A stretch of DNA of 64,000 bases from contig NZ_CAOJCN010000011.1 in NCBI RefSeq assembly GCF_948329515.1, positions 162,882-226,881 of the forward strand, in the 5' to 3' direction. The stretch comes from Cohnella rhizoplanae (GTDB lineage Bacteria > Bacillota > Bacilli > Paenibacillales > Paenibacillaceae). Position numbers and translations under genes: made by a program. Below are positions 1 through 8,059 of this stretch, one piece after another; position 1 is the first letter of the stretch; each line of letters begins with the position of its first letter. The notes under the pieces are model-generated. The model did no database searches, had not been told where the DNA came from, and saw only the letters and a list, made by a program, of their open reading frames with translations.

Positions 1-29
1 AACGGGGATTTAGAAGAAGAACCCGGCAT
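1..29 (-). CDS. 5' end of a minus-strand gene leaving the window (partial)
   Basis: On the minus strand an AGGAGGT Shine-Dalgarno sits 4 nt before an ATG at 29-27. Nine open codons (M P G S S S K S P) follow before the window edge. Too little is present to name a product. The evidence is only the very good ribosome site and the position downstream of a plausible minus-strand terminator, so this may be a chance start. Confidence 0.3.
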
Positions 30-111
30 GCCGACCTCCTGTGCTGTCCTAAAATTCCATGTGCGGTATCGGCACAGCCTGATTAGGATGGTCGCGGCGA
101 GGGAAAATCAT

Positions 112-150
112 GAATGAAAATAATCCCGCACCCTCGGCGGGGGGCGGGAT
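112..150 (-). terminator. Rho-independent terminator of the small minus-strand gene
   Basis: A 7-bp stem (GCGGGAT at 144-150 pairing with ATCCCGC at 123-129), read on the minus strand, is followed by a T-rich run, TTATTTTC. It lies 12 bp past the stop codon of the gene at 162-470. Confidence 0.55.
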
Positions 151-161
151 CTGCAGGCCGG

Positions 162-470
162 TCAGATGAGCAGCGTGATGACGAGCAGTTCGTACAGCAC
201 GAGCGTGAGGATCGAGTTCGCGGCGAACGGTCCGAAAAAGCGGGCGTCCATCGCGCTAGGCGTTACGGCCAGATGAAGATGGCACCCGTCGACGCCGAGT
301 ACGGTTCCTTCATAGATCTGGCCGTCGATCGTCTGCACGCGAACGCTGCGATTATGATGGCGTCCGCACACGTCCGACAGCTTCTGGCGGATCTGCTTCG
401 CGCTGCCGACCCAATCCTGATCGGCTTCGTAGAGATGCGCGGCGTCCGCGGCCTTGTTTTTCGAGGTCAT
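162..470 (-). CDS. Small Sm-like membrane-associated protein of unknown function
   Basis: This 102-residue protein is not assigned to a named family. The middle (roughly residues 40-70) contains the pattern V.VQTIDGQIYEGTVLGVDG, which resembles the strand-turn-strand core of small Sm-like beta barrels. The C-terminus (about 78-102) is a single hydrophobic segment ending in LLVITLLI, so it is probably tail-anchored in the membrane. Two ATGs lie two codons apart. The second, at 470, is chosen because GGAGG is 7 nt upstream of it but almost touches the first (476). It lies about 110 bp downstream of the SLH gene on the same strand, so the two could be co-transcribed. The Sm-like reading is an inference from one motif. 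Confidence 0.6.
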   Translation of the reverse strand: MTSKNKAADAAHLYEADQDWVGSAKQIRQKLSDVCGRHHNRSVRVQTIDGQIYEGTVLGVDGCHLHLAVTPSAMDARFFGPFAANSILTLVLYELLVITLLI

Positions 471-580
471 GCTCATTCCTCCCTGGGCTTCATGCCATCA
501 GCCTATGCGGAGGAAGGCCCAGGGGTGACGAATGCCCGAATGAGTGGAAAAAGGGAGGATCGAGTAGGAGGGAACCCGCG

Positions 581-1264
581 TCACGGCGCGGTGCCGCTCT
601 CCTTTTTATCGTAGACGCCGCTACCTACGCCTTCTTTTAATTTATCGTACACCGTCTTGCCGTCCTTGTCCTTGACCGCGCCGAACGCGGTATTCGCGTA
701 CGAGAAGACGGTCTCGCGTGTGGCAGGCTTGGTCTTGCTGATCCCCTTGGCCGTATCGGCGTCCAGAATGCCCTTCTCCAACGCAGCTTTGACGTAGGCG
801 GCGGCCCAATCGGACGTTGCGGAGCTCGGCTCGACGCCCAGGAATTTGCACAGCAGCGCGACCGCTTCCGCCGATGTGACGTTGCCGTTGGGGTTGAACT
901 TGCCGCCCCCCGTTCCTAGGGTGTAGCCGTTGTCCTCGATCAGATCCTTGGCGGCGGCGATGTACCCGCTGTACCAGGAGCCCGGCGCGACATCGGAGAA
1001 GCTGGACGTCTTGACGGGCAGTTTGGCCTCGGTCTCCAGGCCGAACGCGCGGACCATGATGACGGCGAGCTGGGCTCTCGTGATATTGTCGTTCAGATTG
1101 AGGTTGCCCTTCTGGTCGCCGGCGATGATGCCGGCTTCGATCAGCGCCTTAAGTTTGGCTTCGGCCGTCGCATCGGATGAAGCCGCGCCCGCGCTTCCGC
1201 CGAGCATCGCCAGCACGAGCGCACCTGCCGCCAGCGCCGATAAAGCTTTCTTTGTCTTTTTCAA
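581..1264 (-). CDS. Short secreted protein made of three SLH domains
   Basis: This 227-residue protein has a signal peptide (KKTKK, then a hydrophobic stretch ending GGSAGAA near residue 26). Three S-layer homology motifs fill almost all of the rest: about 33-70 (ITRAQLAVIMVRAFGLE), 78-140 (SFSDVAPGSWYSGYI) and 147-200 (WAAAYVKAALEKGILDA). SLH triplets bind pyruvylated secondary cell wall polysaccharide, and csaB for that modification lies at 42467. No enzymatic module is attached, so it may be a minimal S-layer-associated or structural protein. The start is a TTG with GGGAGG 9 nt upstream; the longer reading frame upstream has no ribosome site and crosses the upp promoter region. It is transcribed divergently from upp. 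Confidence 0.85.
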   Translation of the reverse strand: MKKTKKALSALAAGALVLAMLGGSAGAASSDATAEAKLKALIEAGIIAGDQKGNLNLNDNITRAQLAVIMVRAFGLETEAKLPVKTSSFSDVAPGSWYSGYIAAAKDLIEDNGYTLGTGGGKFNPNGNVTSAEAVALLCKFLGVEPSSATSDWAAAYVKAALEKGILDADTAKGISKTKPATRETVFSYANTAFGAVKDKDGKTVYDKLKEGVGSGVYDKKESGTAP

Positions 1265-1393
1265 TTCAACACGCCTCCCTTGTCGTTTCTGACATATATA
1301 TCGGCGCGCGAGGGCGTCCCTTGTAGAGATCCTGCGCATGCAAAAGCGGAGGAATCGCCTCGCCGGGGCATGGATGCGCCGAGGGGGAGACAA

Positions 1394-1402
1394 TGATATA
1401 AT
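1394..1402 (+). promoter_or_regulatory. Extended -10 sigma-A promoter of upp
   Basis: TGATATAAT is a perfect extended -10 element. No good -35 lies 17-18 nt upstream, which is common with extended -10 promoters. The upp ribosome site (AAAGGAG) begins 20 nt downstream. Confidence 0.6.
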
Positions 1403-1438
1403 GGACGGGCATCCGAACGGACAAAGGAGAGGAACACC

Positions 1439-2068
1439 ATGGGGCGCTTGCATGTATGCGACCACCCGCTGATTCAGCATAAAGTGACTTACCTGCGAGA
1501 TAAAACGACGGAAACCAAACAATTCAGGGAACTCGTGGACGAGATCTCGACGCTGATGGCATACGAGGCGACGCGCGACTTTCCGTTAACGACAGCGAAG
1601 GTGCAGACCCCGGTCGTAGAGGCCGAGGGGCGGATCATCGCGGGCAGAATGGTCGGTCTGATCCCGATCCTGCGCGCCGGCCTCGGCATGGTCGACGGCG
1701 TGCTCAAGCTCCTGCCTTCCGCGCGCGTGGGCCATATCGGGCTGTATCGGGACGAAGAGACGCTCCAGCCGGTCGAGTACTACGTCAGCTTGCCGACCGA
1801 CGTGGCGGAGCGCGAGCTCATCGTGCTCGATCCGATGCTCGCGACGGGCGGATCGGCCAACGCGGCGATCTCGATCCTGAAGCAGCGCGGCTGCAAGCCG
1901 ACCAAGCTGATGTGCCTGATCGCGGCCCCGGAAGGGGTCAAGGCCGTACAGGAGGCGCATCCGGAGATCGATATCTTCGTGGCGGCGCTGGACACTCATC
2001 TCAACGAACACGGATACATAGTGCCGGGCCTCGGAGACGCGGGCGACCGGCTGTACGGAACCAAATAA
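1439..2068 (+). CDS. upp: Uracil phosphoribosyltransferase
   Basis: This enzyme salvages uracil in the cytoplasm by joining it to PRPP to give UMP and pyrophosphate. The 209-residue length is normal for the family. The PRPP loop is at residues 127-140 (LIVLDPMLATGGSA), and the uracil-binding end GYIVPGLGDAGDR is intact near the C-terminus. The ATG is preceded by AAAGGAG at good spacing. It is followed after 32 bp by wecB and then the ATP synthase operon, the order seen in the Bacillus cereus group. No PyrR-type leader or attenuator is visible upstream. Confidence 0.97.
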   Translation: MGRLHVCDHPLIQHKVTYLRDKTTETKQFRELVDEISTLMAYEATRDFPLTTAKVQTPVVEAEGRIIAGRMVGLIPILRAGLGMVDGVLKLLPSARVGHIGLYRDEETLQPVEYYVSLPTDVAERELIVLDPMLATGGSANAAISILKQRGCKPTKLMCLIAAPEGVKAVQEAHPEIDIFVAALDTHLNEHGYIVPGLGDAGDRLYGTK

Positions 2069-2100
2069 AGACGAGCCAGGCTTGTGGGAGGAACGGACTT

Positions 2101-3240
2101 GTGAAACCGATTAAGATTATGTCGATCTTCGGCGTGCGCCCCGAAGCGATCAAGATGGCGCCCCTCGTGCTGGAGCTGCAGAAATACCCCGGACTGATCG
2201 AATCCACCGTATGCGTCACCGCGCAGCACCGGCAGATGCTCGACCAGGTGCTGGACATTTTCCGCATCCGGCCGGACTACGATATGAACGTCATGCAGGT
2301 CGGACAGACGCTGAACGAGATTACGATCCGCGTCCTGCAGGGGCTCGAGCCGATCCTGGCCGAAGCCAAACCGGACATGGTGCTGGTGCACGGCGACACG
2401 CTGACGAGCTTCCTGGCGAGCTACGCCGCTTTCTTGCAGCAGATCCAGATCGGCCACGTCGAGGCGGGGCTGCGCACCTGGAACAAGCTCTCTCCGTACC
2501 CGGAGGAGATGAACCGTCAATTGACCGGCGTGCTGGCGGACGCGCACTTCGCGCCGACGCAATGGTCGGCGGGCAACCTGCGCAAGGAGAGCAAGCCGGA
2601 GGACCGGATCTATGTCACGGGCAACACGGTGACGGACGTATTCCAATATACGGTGAAGCCCGACTTTTCGCACCCGGTGCTCGAGTGGGCGAACGGCAAG
2701 CGCCTTATCCTCATGACGGCACACCGTCGCGAGAACCTGGGCGAACCGCACCAGCACATCTTCCGCGCGGTCCGCAAGCTGGCCGAAGCGCACGAGGACG
2801 TCGCGATCGTCTACCCCGTGCATCCGAATCCCGCCGTCAAAGGGCCGGCCGAGGAACTCCTGGGCGACCATCCGCGCATTCGGCTGATCGATCCGCTCGA
2901 CGTCGTCGAGCTGCATAACTTCTATAAACACACGCATCTGATTCTGACCGACTCGGGCGGGCTTCAGGAAGAGGCGCCGTCCTACGGCGTGCCCGTGCTG
3001 GTGCTGCGGGATACGACGGAGCGTCCGGAGGGCGTCGGCGCCGGAACACTGGAGCTCGTAGGCACGGACGAGCATCTGATCTTCGACAGGGCGAGCGCCC
3101 TGCTCACCGATCCGGAGCTGTACGGCCGTATGAGCCGCGCGGCGAATCCATACGGAGACGGGCAGGCTTCCCGGCGGATCGCGCAGGCGATCCTGCATCA
3201 CTTCGGCAGAGGAGAGCGGCCGTCGGCTTTCGAAGGTTGA
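2101..3240 (+). CDS. wecB: UDP-N-acetylglucosamine 2-epimerase (non-hydrolysing)
   Basis: This cytoplasmic enzyme interconverts UDP-GlcNAc and UDP-ManNAc, giving ManNAc for cell-wall polysaccharides. The protein is 379 residues, the usual size. Family motifs are present: GVRPEAIKMAP near the N-terminus, VHGDT around residue 97, HVEAGLRT around 117, PEEMNR around 132 and LTDSGGLQEEAP around 285. The start is GTG 2101 with GGGAGGA 8 nt upstream; the in-frame extension back into upp is rejected. It is also called mnaA. Its UDP-ManNAc is the donor expected for TagA (43636), which links it to secondary polysaccharide synthesis elsewhere in the window. It is probably co-transcribed with upp. Confidence 0.95.
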   Translation: MKPIKIMSIFGVRPEAIKMAPLVLELQKYPGLIESTVCVTAQHRQMLDQVLDIFRIRPDYDMNVMQVGQTLNEITIRVLQGLEPILAEAKPDMVLVHGDTLTSFLASYAAFLQQIQIGHVEAGLRTWNKLSPYPEEMNRQLTGVLADAHFAPTQWSAGNLRKESKPEDRIYVTGNTVTDVFQYTVKPDFSHPVLEWANGKRLILMTAHRRENLGEPHQHIFRAVRKLAEAHEDVAIVYPVHPNPAVKGPAEELLGDHPRIRLIDPLDVVELHNFYKHTHLILTDSGGLQEEAPSYGVPVLVLRDTTERPEGVGAGTLELVGTDEHLIFDRASALLTDPELYGRMSRAANPYGDGQASRRIAQAILHHFGRGERPSAFEG

Positions 3241-3493
3241 CGGGGCGCGGCGGCGGTTCCGCTTCGGGGTTTCGATAGTCCGGGGCGGCGCGGCCGCTTT
3301 TCTGCCTCGGGGCGCCGGCCAATTTCTGACACCGGCCCCGCGCATGCTGGCGGATCCGGTCGGCCGGCGCAGTGCCGAAGCGCGCAATTGTCTACAGCGT
3401 ACAGCGCAACTGTACGGTTTAGAACCCCGAAGAATCCAGATTTATCAAGGGTTTGGCGGCATTGCGTTCACATAATGTTTGAATTTATGCGAA
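3241..3493. other. Intergenic region between wecB and the atp promoter
   Basis: This is a GC-rich first half and an AT-richer second half without a convincing coding frame. No strong T-tailed hairpin was found after wecB, so the upp-wecB transcript may read into the atp operon. Confidence 0.5.
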
Positions 3494-3523
3494 TTGACAA
3501 ATCCCATCGGCCAAGGATACAAT
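3494..3523 (+). promoter_or_regulatory. Sigma-A promoter of the ATP synthase operon
   Basis: A perfect TTGACA -35 (3494-3499), an 18-nt spacer and a TACAAT -10 (3518-3523). It lies about 80 nt upstream of the first atp gene. Confidence 0.8.
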
Positions 3524-3600
3524 ATTACCTGAACCATTAGGAAGAAAGGGCTTACTTTTGGCCTATTTTCTTGTTGATGGGATCAAAGGAGCGGATGTCC

Positions 3601-3852
3601 ATGCCCGAATCCGAACGTAAACCGCCTCTGCCGCCGGACGAGAATCCGTGGCGCGCAGCCGGGCTCGTCACCGCTATCGGGGCCGAACTGGCCGTGTGCG
3701 TCGGCCTGGGATGGTGGATCGGATCCGTCGTTGACGGCAACCGCGGCACCTCAACTTGGTATCTGGTCGGACTTGTCGTCGGCCTCGTCGCCGGCATCGG
3801 ATCGGCCGTAGGCCTCATTCGGAAGTACGCCGTCAAGGGAAGGGGCAAATGA
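3601..3852 (+). CDS. atpZ: AtpZ/AtpI-family small membrane protein
   Basis: This 83-residue protein has two hydrophobic segments (about 19-40 and 51-72) separated by a short loop, and a basic C-terminus. This is the AtpZ layout, a small Fo-associated membrane protein linked to assembly and to Mg2+/Ca2+ handling in other bacteria. Three in-frame ATGs compete: AAAGGAG lies 3 nt before the one at 3595 but 9 nt before 3601, so 3601 is chosen. It is the first gene of the operon and its stop overlaps the atpI start (ATGA), implying translational coupling. Confidence 0.85.
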   Translation: MPESERKPPLPPDENPWRAAGLVTAIGAELAVCVGLGWWIGSVVDGNRGTSTWYLVGLVVGLVAGIGSAVGLIRKYAVKGRGK

Positions 3853-4259
3853 TGGACGATTTGCCTGCTTTGATGAAGAAGGTTTCCCGTATTACGTTCT
3901 TTTTTTTGTCCATGGGATGTCTGGGGTGGGTGATATTGCCCGCTTACAAGACGGTCTTCGGAGGATTTCTGATCGGTGCGATCGGCAGCTTGCTCGTCGC
4001 CTGGCATCTGGCTTGGAAGACCGTTCGGATCGGCGACGCCGCTTCGGGCGGACGACGGCCCCGTTCGGGGTTCGGCTTCCTCTCTCGGGCCGCGCTGGCG
4101 CTGCTCGCCGCGTACGTATCGGTCCGCCTGCTAGAGTTCAACCTCCCGGCTACCGTAGCGGGATTAATCGCGGCGCCGATGGCAACACTCCTACTGGGTA
4201 TCTTGTCCAGACGCCGCACAGGCGGCAACGCCACCGATGAAAGGGGTGAAAAGCACTAA
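3849..4259 (+). CDS. atpI: ATP synthase subunit I
   Basis: This 136-residue membrane protein has about four hydrophobic segments (residues 14-32, 36-54, 80-98 and 103-121), fitting the subunit I family. In other species these proteins assist assembly of the c-ring and Fo and are not essential. The start ATG overlaps the atpZ stop in an ATGA. Having both atpZ and atpI in one operon is notable because many Bacilli carry only atpI. Its end is one base from the atpB start. Confidence 0.85.
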   Translation: MMDDLPALMKKVSRITFFFLSMGCLGWVILPAYKTVFGGFLIGAIGSLLVAWHLAWKTVRIGDAASGGRRPRSGFGFLSRAALALLAAYVSVRLLEFNLPATVAGLIAAPMATLLLGILSRRRTGGNATDERGEKH

Positions 4260-4260
4260 C

Positions 4261-5019
4261 ATGGATCACTTAGCGCCAATCGTCATTCTCGGCGGTGTGA
4301 AGTTCGACCTTGCGGCCATCATCATGGTCATCGTGACCAGCATCGTCGCATTCGCACTCGCGCGCCTGTCCGTACGCAACCTGTCCGTGGACAATCCCGG
4401 CAAGCTGCAGAACTTCATGGAATGGGTCGTCGAGTTCGTCAGCAACATCATCGGGATGGCGACAGACTTCAAGCGGGGTCGCGTCTACCTGAGCCTCGGT
4501 CTTACGCTGATCATCTACATTTTCATCGGCAACATGCTCGGCCTTCCGTTCAACATCATCACCGAAGCGCATCACGGTCACGCGACGTTCCTCGGCATGG
4601 ATCTGTTCATGGACGGAGAAGAAGAGGCCCACTTCGCATGGTGGAAGTCTCCTACGGCAGACGCCGCTATGACGATGGCACTCGCCCTTACCGTCATCGC
4701 GATCTCGCACATCCAGGGATTCCGCCACAACCGCAAGCATTACCTCAAGCATTACTTCGAGCCGTGGCCGTTCTTCCTTCCGATCAACCTGATCGAGACG
4801 GTGGCCAAGCCGCTGACGCTGGGTCTCCGGCTATTCGGCAACATCTACGCCGGCGAAGTCATGATCGGCGTTATCCTTGGCATGGGCTGGGTCGGTATTC
4901 CGGCGCTGCTCGTCTGGCAGGGCTTCAGTATATTCGTAGGCGCCATCCAGGCGTTCGTATTTACGATGCTGACCATGGTTTATATCGGTCAGGCTAGCAT
5001 TCACGAAGAAGATCATTAA
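4261..5019 (+). CDS. atpB: ATP synthase Fo subunit a
   Basis: Subunit a forms the two proton half-channels beside the c-ring. The 252-residue protein has five to six membrane helices. The signature helix near residues 175-205 contains TLGLRLFGNIYAGE with the essential arginine, followed by a GAIQAFVFTMLTMVYIG last helix. ATG 4261 is chosen over an in-frame ATG at 4237 because AAAGGGGTGA lies 11 nt upstream of it and the shorter N-terminus matches the family. Confidence 0.96.
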   Translation: MDHLAPIVILGGVKFDLAAIIMVIVTSIVAFALARLSVRNLSVDNPGKLQNFMEWVVEFVSNIIGMATDFKRGRVYLSLGLTLIIYIFIGNMLGLPFNIITEAHHGHATFLGMDLFMDGEEEAHFAWWKSPTADAAMTMALALTVIAISHIQGFRHNRKHYLKHYFEPWPFFLPINLIETVAKPLTLGLRLFGNIYAGEVMIGVILGMGWVGIPALLVWQGFSIFVGAIQAFVFTMLTMVYIGQASIHEEDH

Positions 5020-5054
5020 TCCCAAAGTACCCAATTCGAGGAGGATATTCACAA

Positions 5055-5276
5055 ATGGAAATTTACGGTCTGTTGGCAGCTGCAATCGTGTTCGGCCTTG
5101 GCGCGCTCGGCGCAGGTATCGGTAACGGTCTGATCTTCTCCAAGACGGTCGAAGGCATCTCGCGTCAACCTGAACTGCGCGGCGCCCTGCAAACCACGGC
5201 GTTCATCGGCGTAGGTCTGGTAGAAGCACTGCCGATCATCTCCCTCGTCCTCGCGTTCATCTTCATGGCTCAATAA
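5055..5276 (+). CDS. atpE: ATP synthase Fo subunit c
   Basis: This is the 73-residue hairpin that forms the membrane rotor ring. The first helix carries the glycine motif GAGIGNG (19-25), the polar loop is RQPE (37-40), and the ion-carrying carboxylate is Glu57 in VGLVEALPI. Glu57 is followed by Ala rather than the Ser/Thr ligands of sodium-type rings, so the ring is predicted to be proton-driven. It has a strong GAGGAGGA ribosome site. Confidence 0.97.
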   Translation: MEIYGLLAAAIVFGLGALGAGIGNGLIFSKTVEGISRQPELRGALQTTAFIGVGLVEALPIISLVLAFIFMAQ

Positions 5277-5297
5277 GCAATTTCATTGATAAGTTTA

Positions 5298-5325
5298 GGC
5301 GCGGAGAGCCACTTGCCTCCACGCC
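5298..5325 (+). other. Intercistronic hairpin after atpE
   Basis: A 9-bp imperfect stem (GGCGCGGAG with CTCCACGCC, one mismatch) lies in the 114-bp gap between atpE and atpF. No T-run follows, so it is not an obvious terminator. It could stabilise or process the mRNA downstream of atpE. Confidence 0.45.
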
Positions 5326-5390
5326 TTCCTTATGCAAGAGGGCCAACACGCATTCGATCGACAGTTTTTGAGTGAAAGGAGTGGCTATCG

Positions 5391-5876
5391 TTGACCATCA
5401 CATGGACCAACTTTTTTATTCAAGTCATCGCATTCGGCATTCTGTACCTGCTGCTGTCGAAGTACGCCTTCGGTCCGCTGTTCGGCATCATGGAGAAGCG
5501 CCGTCAGCTCGTCAAGGAACAGATCGACACGGCCGAGCGCAACCGCACCGAGAGCGAGCGTTTCCTCGAAGAGCAGAAGCAATCGCTGCAGCAAGCGCGC
5601 AAGGAAGCCTATGATATTATCGAGCAAGCGAAGTCGACCGGCTCCAAGCAGGCGGACGATATCATCTCCGCGGCTCGCGGCGAATCCAGCCGCCTGAAGG
5701 AAGAGGCCGTACGCGACATCGAAGCCGAGAAGAACAAGGCGATCGCGTCGCTCAAATCCGAAGTCGGCGGCCTGTCCGTACAGATCGCCAGCAAGATCCT
5801 CGAGAAACAAGTCGACGCAAGCGCTCAAGGCGAACTGGTCGATCAGTATCTCAAAGACGTAGGTAAGTCGTCATGA
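5391..5876 (+). CDS. atpF: ATP synthase Fo subunit b
   Basis: This is the peripheral stalk subunit that holds F1 against Fo. The 161 residues comprise one N-terminal membrane helix (about 7-27, FFIQVIAFGILYLLLSKYAF), then a long charged helix rich in Glu, Lys and Arg that forms the stalk dimer. The start is TTG 5391 with AAAGGAG 9 nt upstream. The end overlaps atpH in an ATGA. Confidence 0.96.
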   Translation: MTITWTNFFIQVIAFGILYLLLSKYAFGPLFGIMEKRRQLVKEQIDTAERNRTESERFLEEQKQSLQQARKEAYDIIEQAKSTGSKQADDIISAARGESSRLKEEAVRDIEAEKNKAIASLKSEVGGLSVQIASKILEKQVDASAQGELVDQYLKDVGKSS

Positions 5877-6418
5877 GCCGCGGCACGGTCGTAGCCAAAC
5901 GATACGCCAGGGCGCTCTTCGATCTGGCGCGCGAGCAAGACGCCGTAGCCAACACGGAGAACGAGCTGAAGCTGGTCGCGGACGCGATCGAAGCGAACGC
6001 TGACTTGCGCGCCTTCCTGTCGGCCCCTAACATCACGCTGGACAAGAAAATCGCGCTGCTGCGCGGCACGTTCGGCGACAAGGTGTCGCAGATCGTGCTG
6101 AACACGGTCTGCCTGCTGATCGAGCGCGGCCGCGAGACCGAGATTCCAGCGGTGCTGGACGCTTATATGTCCGTCGCCGGCGGCGTCCTCGGACGCGCCG
6201 ACGCCGTGGTCACCTCGGCCAAGCCGCTCACGCCCGAGCAATCCGAAGAGATCGCGACGCGCTTCGCCGCGGTCATCGGCAAAAACGTGCGCGTCATCGG
6301 CGAAGTCGACGAGTCGCTGCTCGGCGGCATTACCGTCCGCATCGGCGACACGCTCTACGACGGCAGCCTGCGCGGCAAGCTGAGCCGTCTGTCCAAAGAA
6401 CTTCAAGCCAGTCTGTAA
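5873..6418 (+). CDS. atpH: ATP synthase F1 subunit delta
   Basis: The delta subunit joins the peripheral stalk to the alpha/beta crown. The 181 residues fit the family: the N-terminal helical domain starts VAKRYARALFDLA, and the C-terminal domain carries the conserved DESLLGGITVRIGD near residue 145. It overlaps atpF by 4 nt (ATGA), so translation is probably coupled. Confidence 0.96.
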   Translation: MSRGTVVAKRYARALFDLAREQDAVANTENELKLVADAIEANADLRAFLSAPNITLDKKIALLRGTFGDKVSQIVLNTVCLLIERGRETEIPAVLDAYMSVAGGVLGRADAVVTSAKPLTPEQSEEIATRFAAVIGKNVRVIGEVDESLLGGITVRIGDTLYDGSLRGKLSRLSKELQASL

Positions 6419-6451
6419 TATACGCATGTATCACGTAAGTAGGAGACAGGG

Positions 6452-7975
6452 GTGAACGAATTGAGTATCCGTCCTGAAGAAATCAGCACGCTGATCAAGC
6501 AGCAGATTCAGAACTATCAATCCGATATCCAAGTCGTTGACGTCGGTACCGTCATCACGGTCGGCGACGGCGTAGCTCGCGTCCACGGATTGGAAAAAGC
6601 GATGGCCGGCGAGCTGCTTGAATTCTCGAACGGCGTCGTGGGCATGGCCCTCAACCTCGAAGAAGACAACGTCGGCGTCGTCATCTTGGGCCCGTACACC
6701 GGCATCCGCGAAGGCGACCAAGTCAAGCGCACGGGCCGCATCATGGAAGTGCCGGTCGGCGAAGCCATGCTCGGCCGCGTCGTTAACGCGCTGGGCCAGC
6801 CGGTCGACGGCAACGGTCCGATCGCCACGACGAAGTTCCGTCCGATCGAATCCCCGGCTCCGGGCGTCATGGCCCGTAAGTCCGTATTCGAGCCGATGCA
6901 GACCGGCATCAAGGCGATCGACGCCATGATCCCGATCGGCCGCGGCCAGCGGGAACTCATCATCGGCGACCGCCAGACCGGCAAGACGACGATCGCGATC
7001 GACACGATCGTCAACCAAAAGGGCAATGGCGTCATCTGTATCTACGTCGCCATCGGCCAGAAGCAATCGACCGTCCGTACCGTCGTCGAGTCCCTCCGCC
7101 GCCAAGGCGCGCTGGACTATACGATCGTCGTCACGGCGAGCGCGTCCGAGCCGTCCCCGCTGCTCTACATCGCGCCGTACACCGGCTGCGCTATGGGCGA
7201 AGAATTCATGTACAACGGCAAGCACGTCCTGATCATCTATGATGACTTGACCAAGCAAGCCGCAGCATATCGCGAGTTGTCCCTGTTGCTCCGCCGTCCT
7301 CCGGGCCGCGAAGCCTATCCGGGCGACGTATTCTATCTGCACTCCCGTCTGCTGGAGCGCGCGGCCAAGCTGAACGACGAGCTCGGCGGCGGTTCCCTCA
7401 CCGCGCTGCCGTTCATCGAGACCCAAGCCGGCGACATCTCGGCTTACATCCCGACGAACGTCATCTCGATCACCGACGGCCAGATCTTCCTCGAGGCGGA
7501 CCTGTTCTACTCCGGTCAGCGTCCGGCGGTCAACGTCGGTAACTCGGTATCCCGCGTAGGCTCGTCCGCGCAGACCAAGGCGATGAAGAAGGTCGCGGGC
7601 ACGCTCAAGACCGACCTCGCCCAATACCGCGAGCTGGCTGCGTTCGCAGCGTTCGGCTCCGACCTCGACAAGGTTACGCAAGCCCGTCTCGACCGCGGTA
7701 TCCGTACCCTCGAGATTCTGAAGCAAGGCATCAACGTACCGATGCCGCTGGAGCGCCAGGTCGTTTCCCTTTACCTGGTCACCAAGGGCCACGCCGACAC
7801 CGTGCCGGTGCAGGACATCCGCCGCTTCGAATCCGAGTTCCTGAGCTATCTGGATGCGCAGCGCCCCGAGATCCTGGCGTCCATCCGCGATACGAAGGAC
7901 ATTTTGCCCGACAACGACAAGGCGCTCGTCGAAGCGATCGGCGCCTTCAAGAAGAGCTTCGCTACGACCGCTTAA
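6452..7975 (+). CDS. atpA: ATP synthase F1 subunit alpha
   Basis: This is the non-catalytic nucleotide-binding subunit of the F1 hexamer. The 507-residue protein has the beta-barrel domain at the N-terminus, a P-loop GDRQTGKTT near residues 171-179, and the family signature PAVNVGNSVSRVG near 354-366. The start is uncertain between GTG 6452 (AGGAG 6 nt upstream) and TTG 6461 (AGGGGTG 6 nt upstream). The second gives the MSIRPEEIS N-terminus more typical of the family. Confidence 0.98.
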   Translation: MNELSIRPEEISTLIKQQIQNYQSDIQVVDVGTVITVGDGVARVHGLEKAMAGELLEFSNGVVGMALNLEEDNVGVVILGPYTGIREGDQVKRTGRIMEVPVGEAMLGRVVNALGQPVDGNGPIATTKFRPIESPAPGVMARKSVFEPMQTGIKAIDAMIPIGRGQRELIIGDRQTGKTTIAIDTIVNQKGNGVICIYVAIGQKQSTVRTVVESLRRQGALDYTIVVTASASEPSPLLYIAPYTGCAMGEEFMYNGKHVLIIYDDLTKQAAAYRELSLLLRRPPGREAYPGDVFYLHSRLLERAAKLNDELGGGSLTALPFIETQAGDISAYIPTNVISITDGQIFLEADLFYSGQRPAVNVGNSVSRVGSSAQTKAMKKVAGTLKTDLAQYRELAAFAAFGSDLDKVTQARLDRGIRTLEILKQGINVPMPLERQVVSLYLVTKGHADTVPVQDIRRFESEFLSYLDAQRPEILASIRDTKDILPDNDKALVEAIGAFKKSFATTA

Positions 7976-8002
7976 GAGCGAAGGCTTCGGCCATAGAAGC
8001 TT

Positions 8003-8039
8003 CCGCGCCGTCGCGCGACCGCGAGGTCGCCCGGCGCGG
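8003..8039 (+). other. Intercistronic hairpin between atpA and atpG
   Basis: An outer 7-bp stem (CCGCGCC with GGCGCGG) encloses a perfect 6-bp inner stem (GCGACC with GGTCGC) around a GCGA loop. No T-run follows. It lies in the 84-bp gap before atpG. Confidence 0.5.
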
Positions 8040-8059
8040 ACAATAAGGTGGTGACATGA

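Noticed and set aside
114..614. 166-codon plus-strand frame near the window start
   Set aside because: It lies antisense to the small minus-strand gene with its good ribosome site and terminator, and crosses into the SLH gene's end.
1265..1522. N-terminal extension of the short SLH protein to 1522
   Set aside because: It would run through the upp promoter and start codon; the TTG at 1264 has a ribosome site and starts a normal signal peptide.
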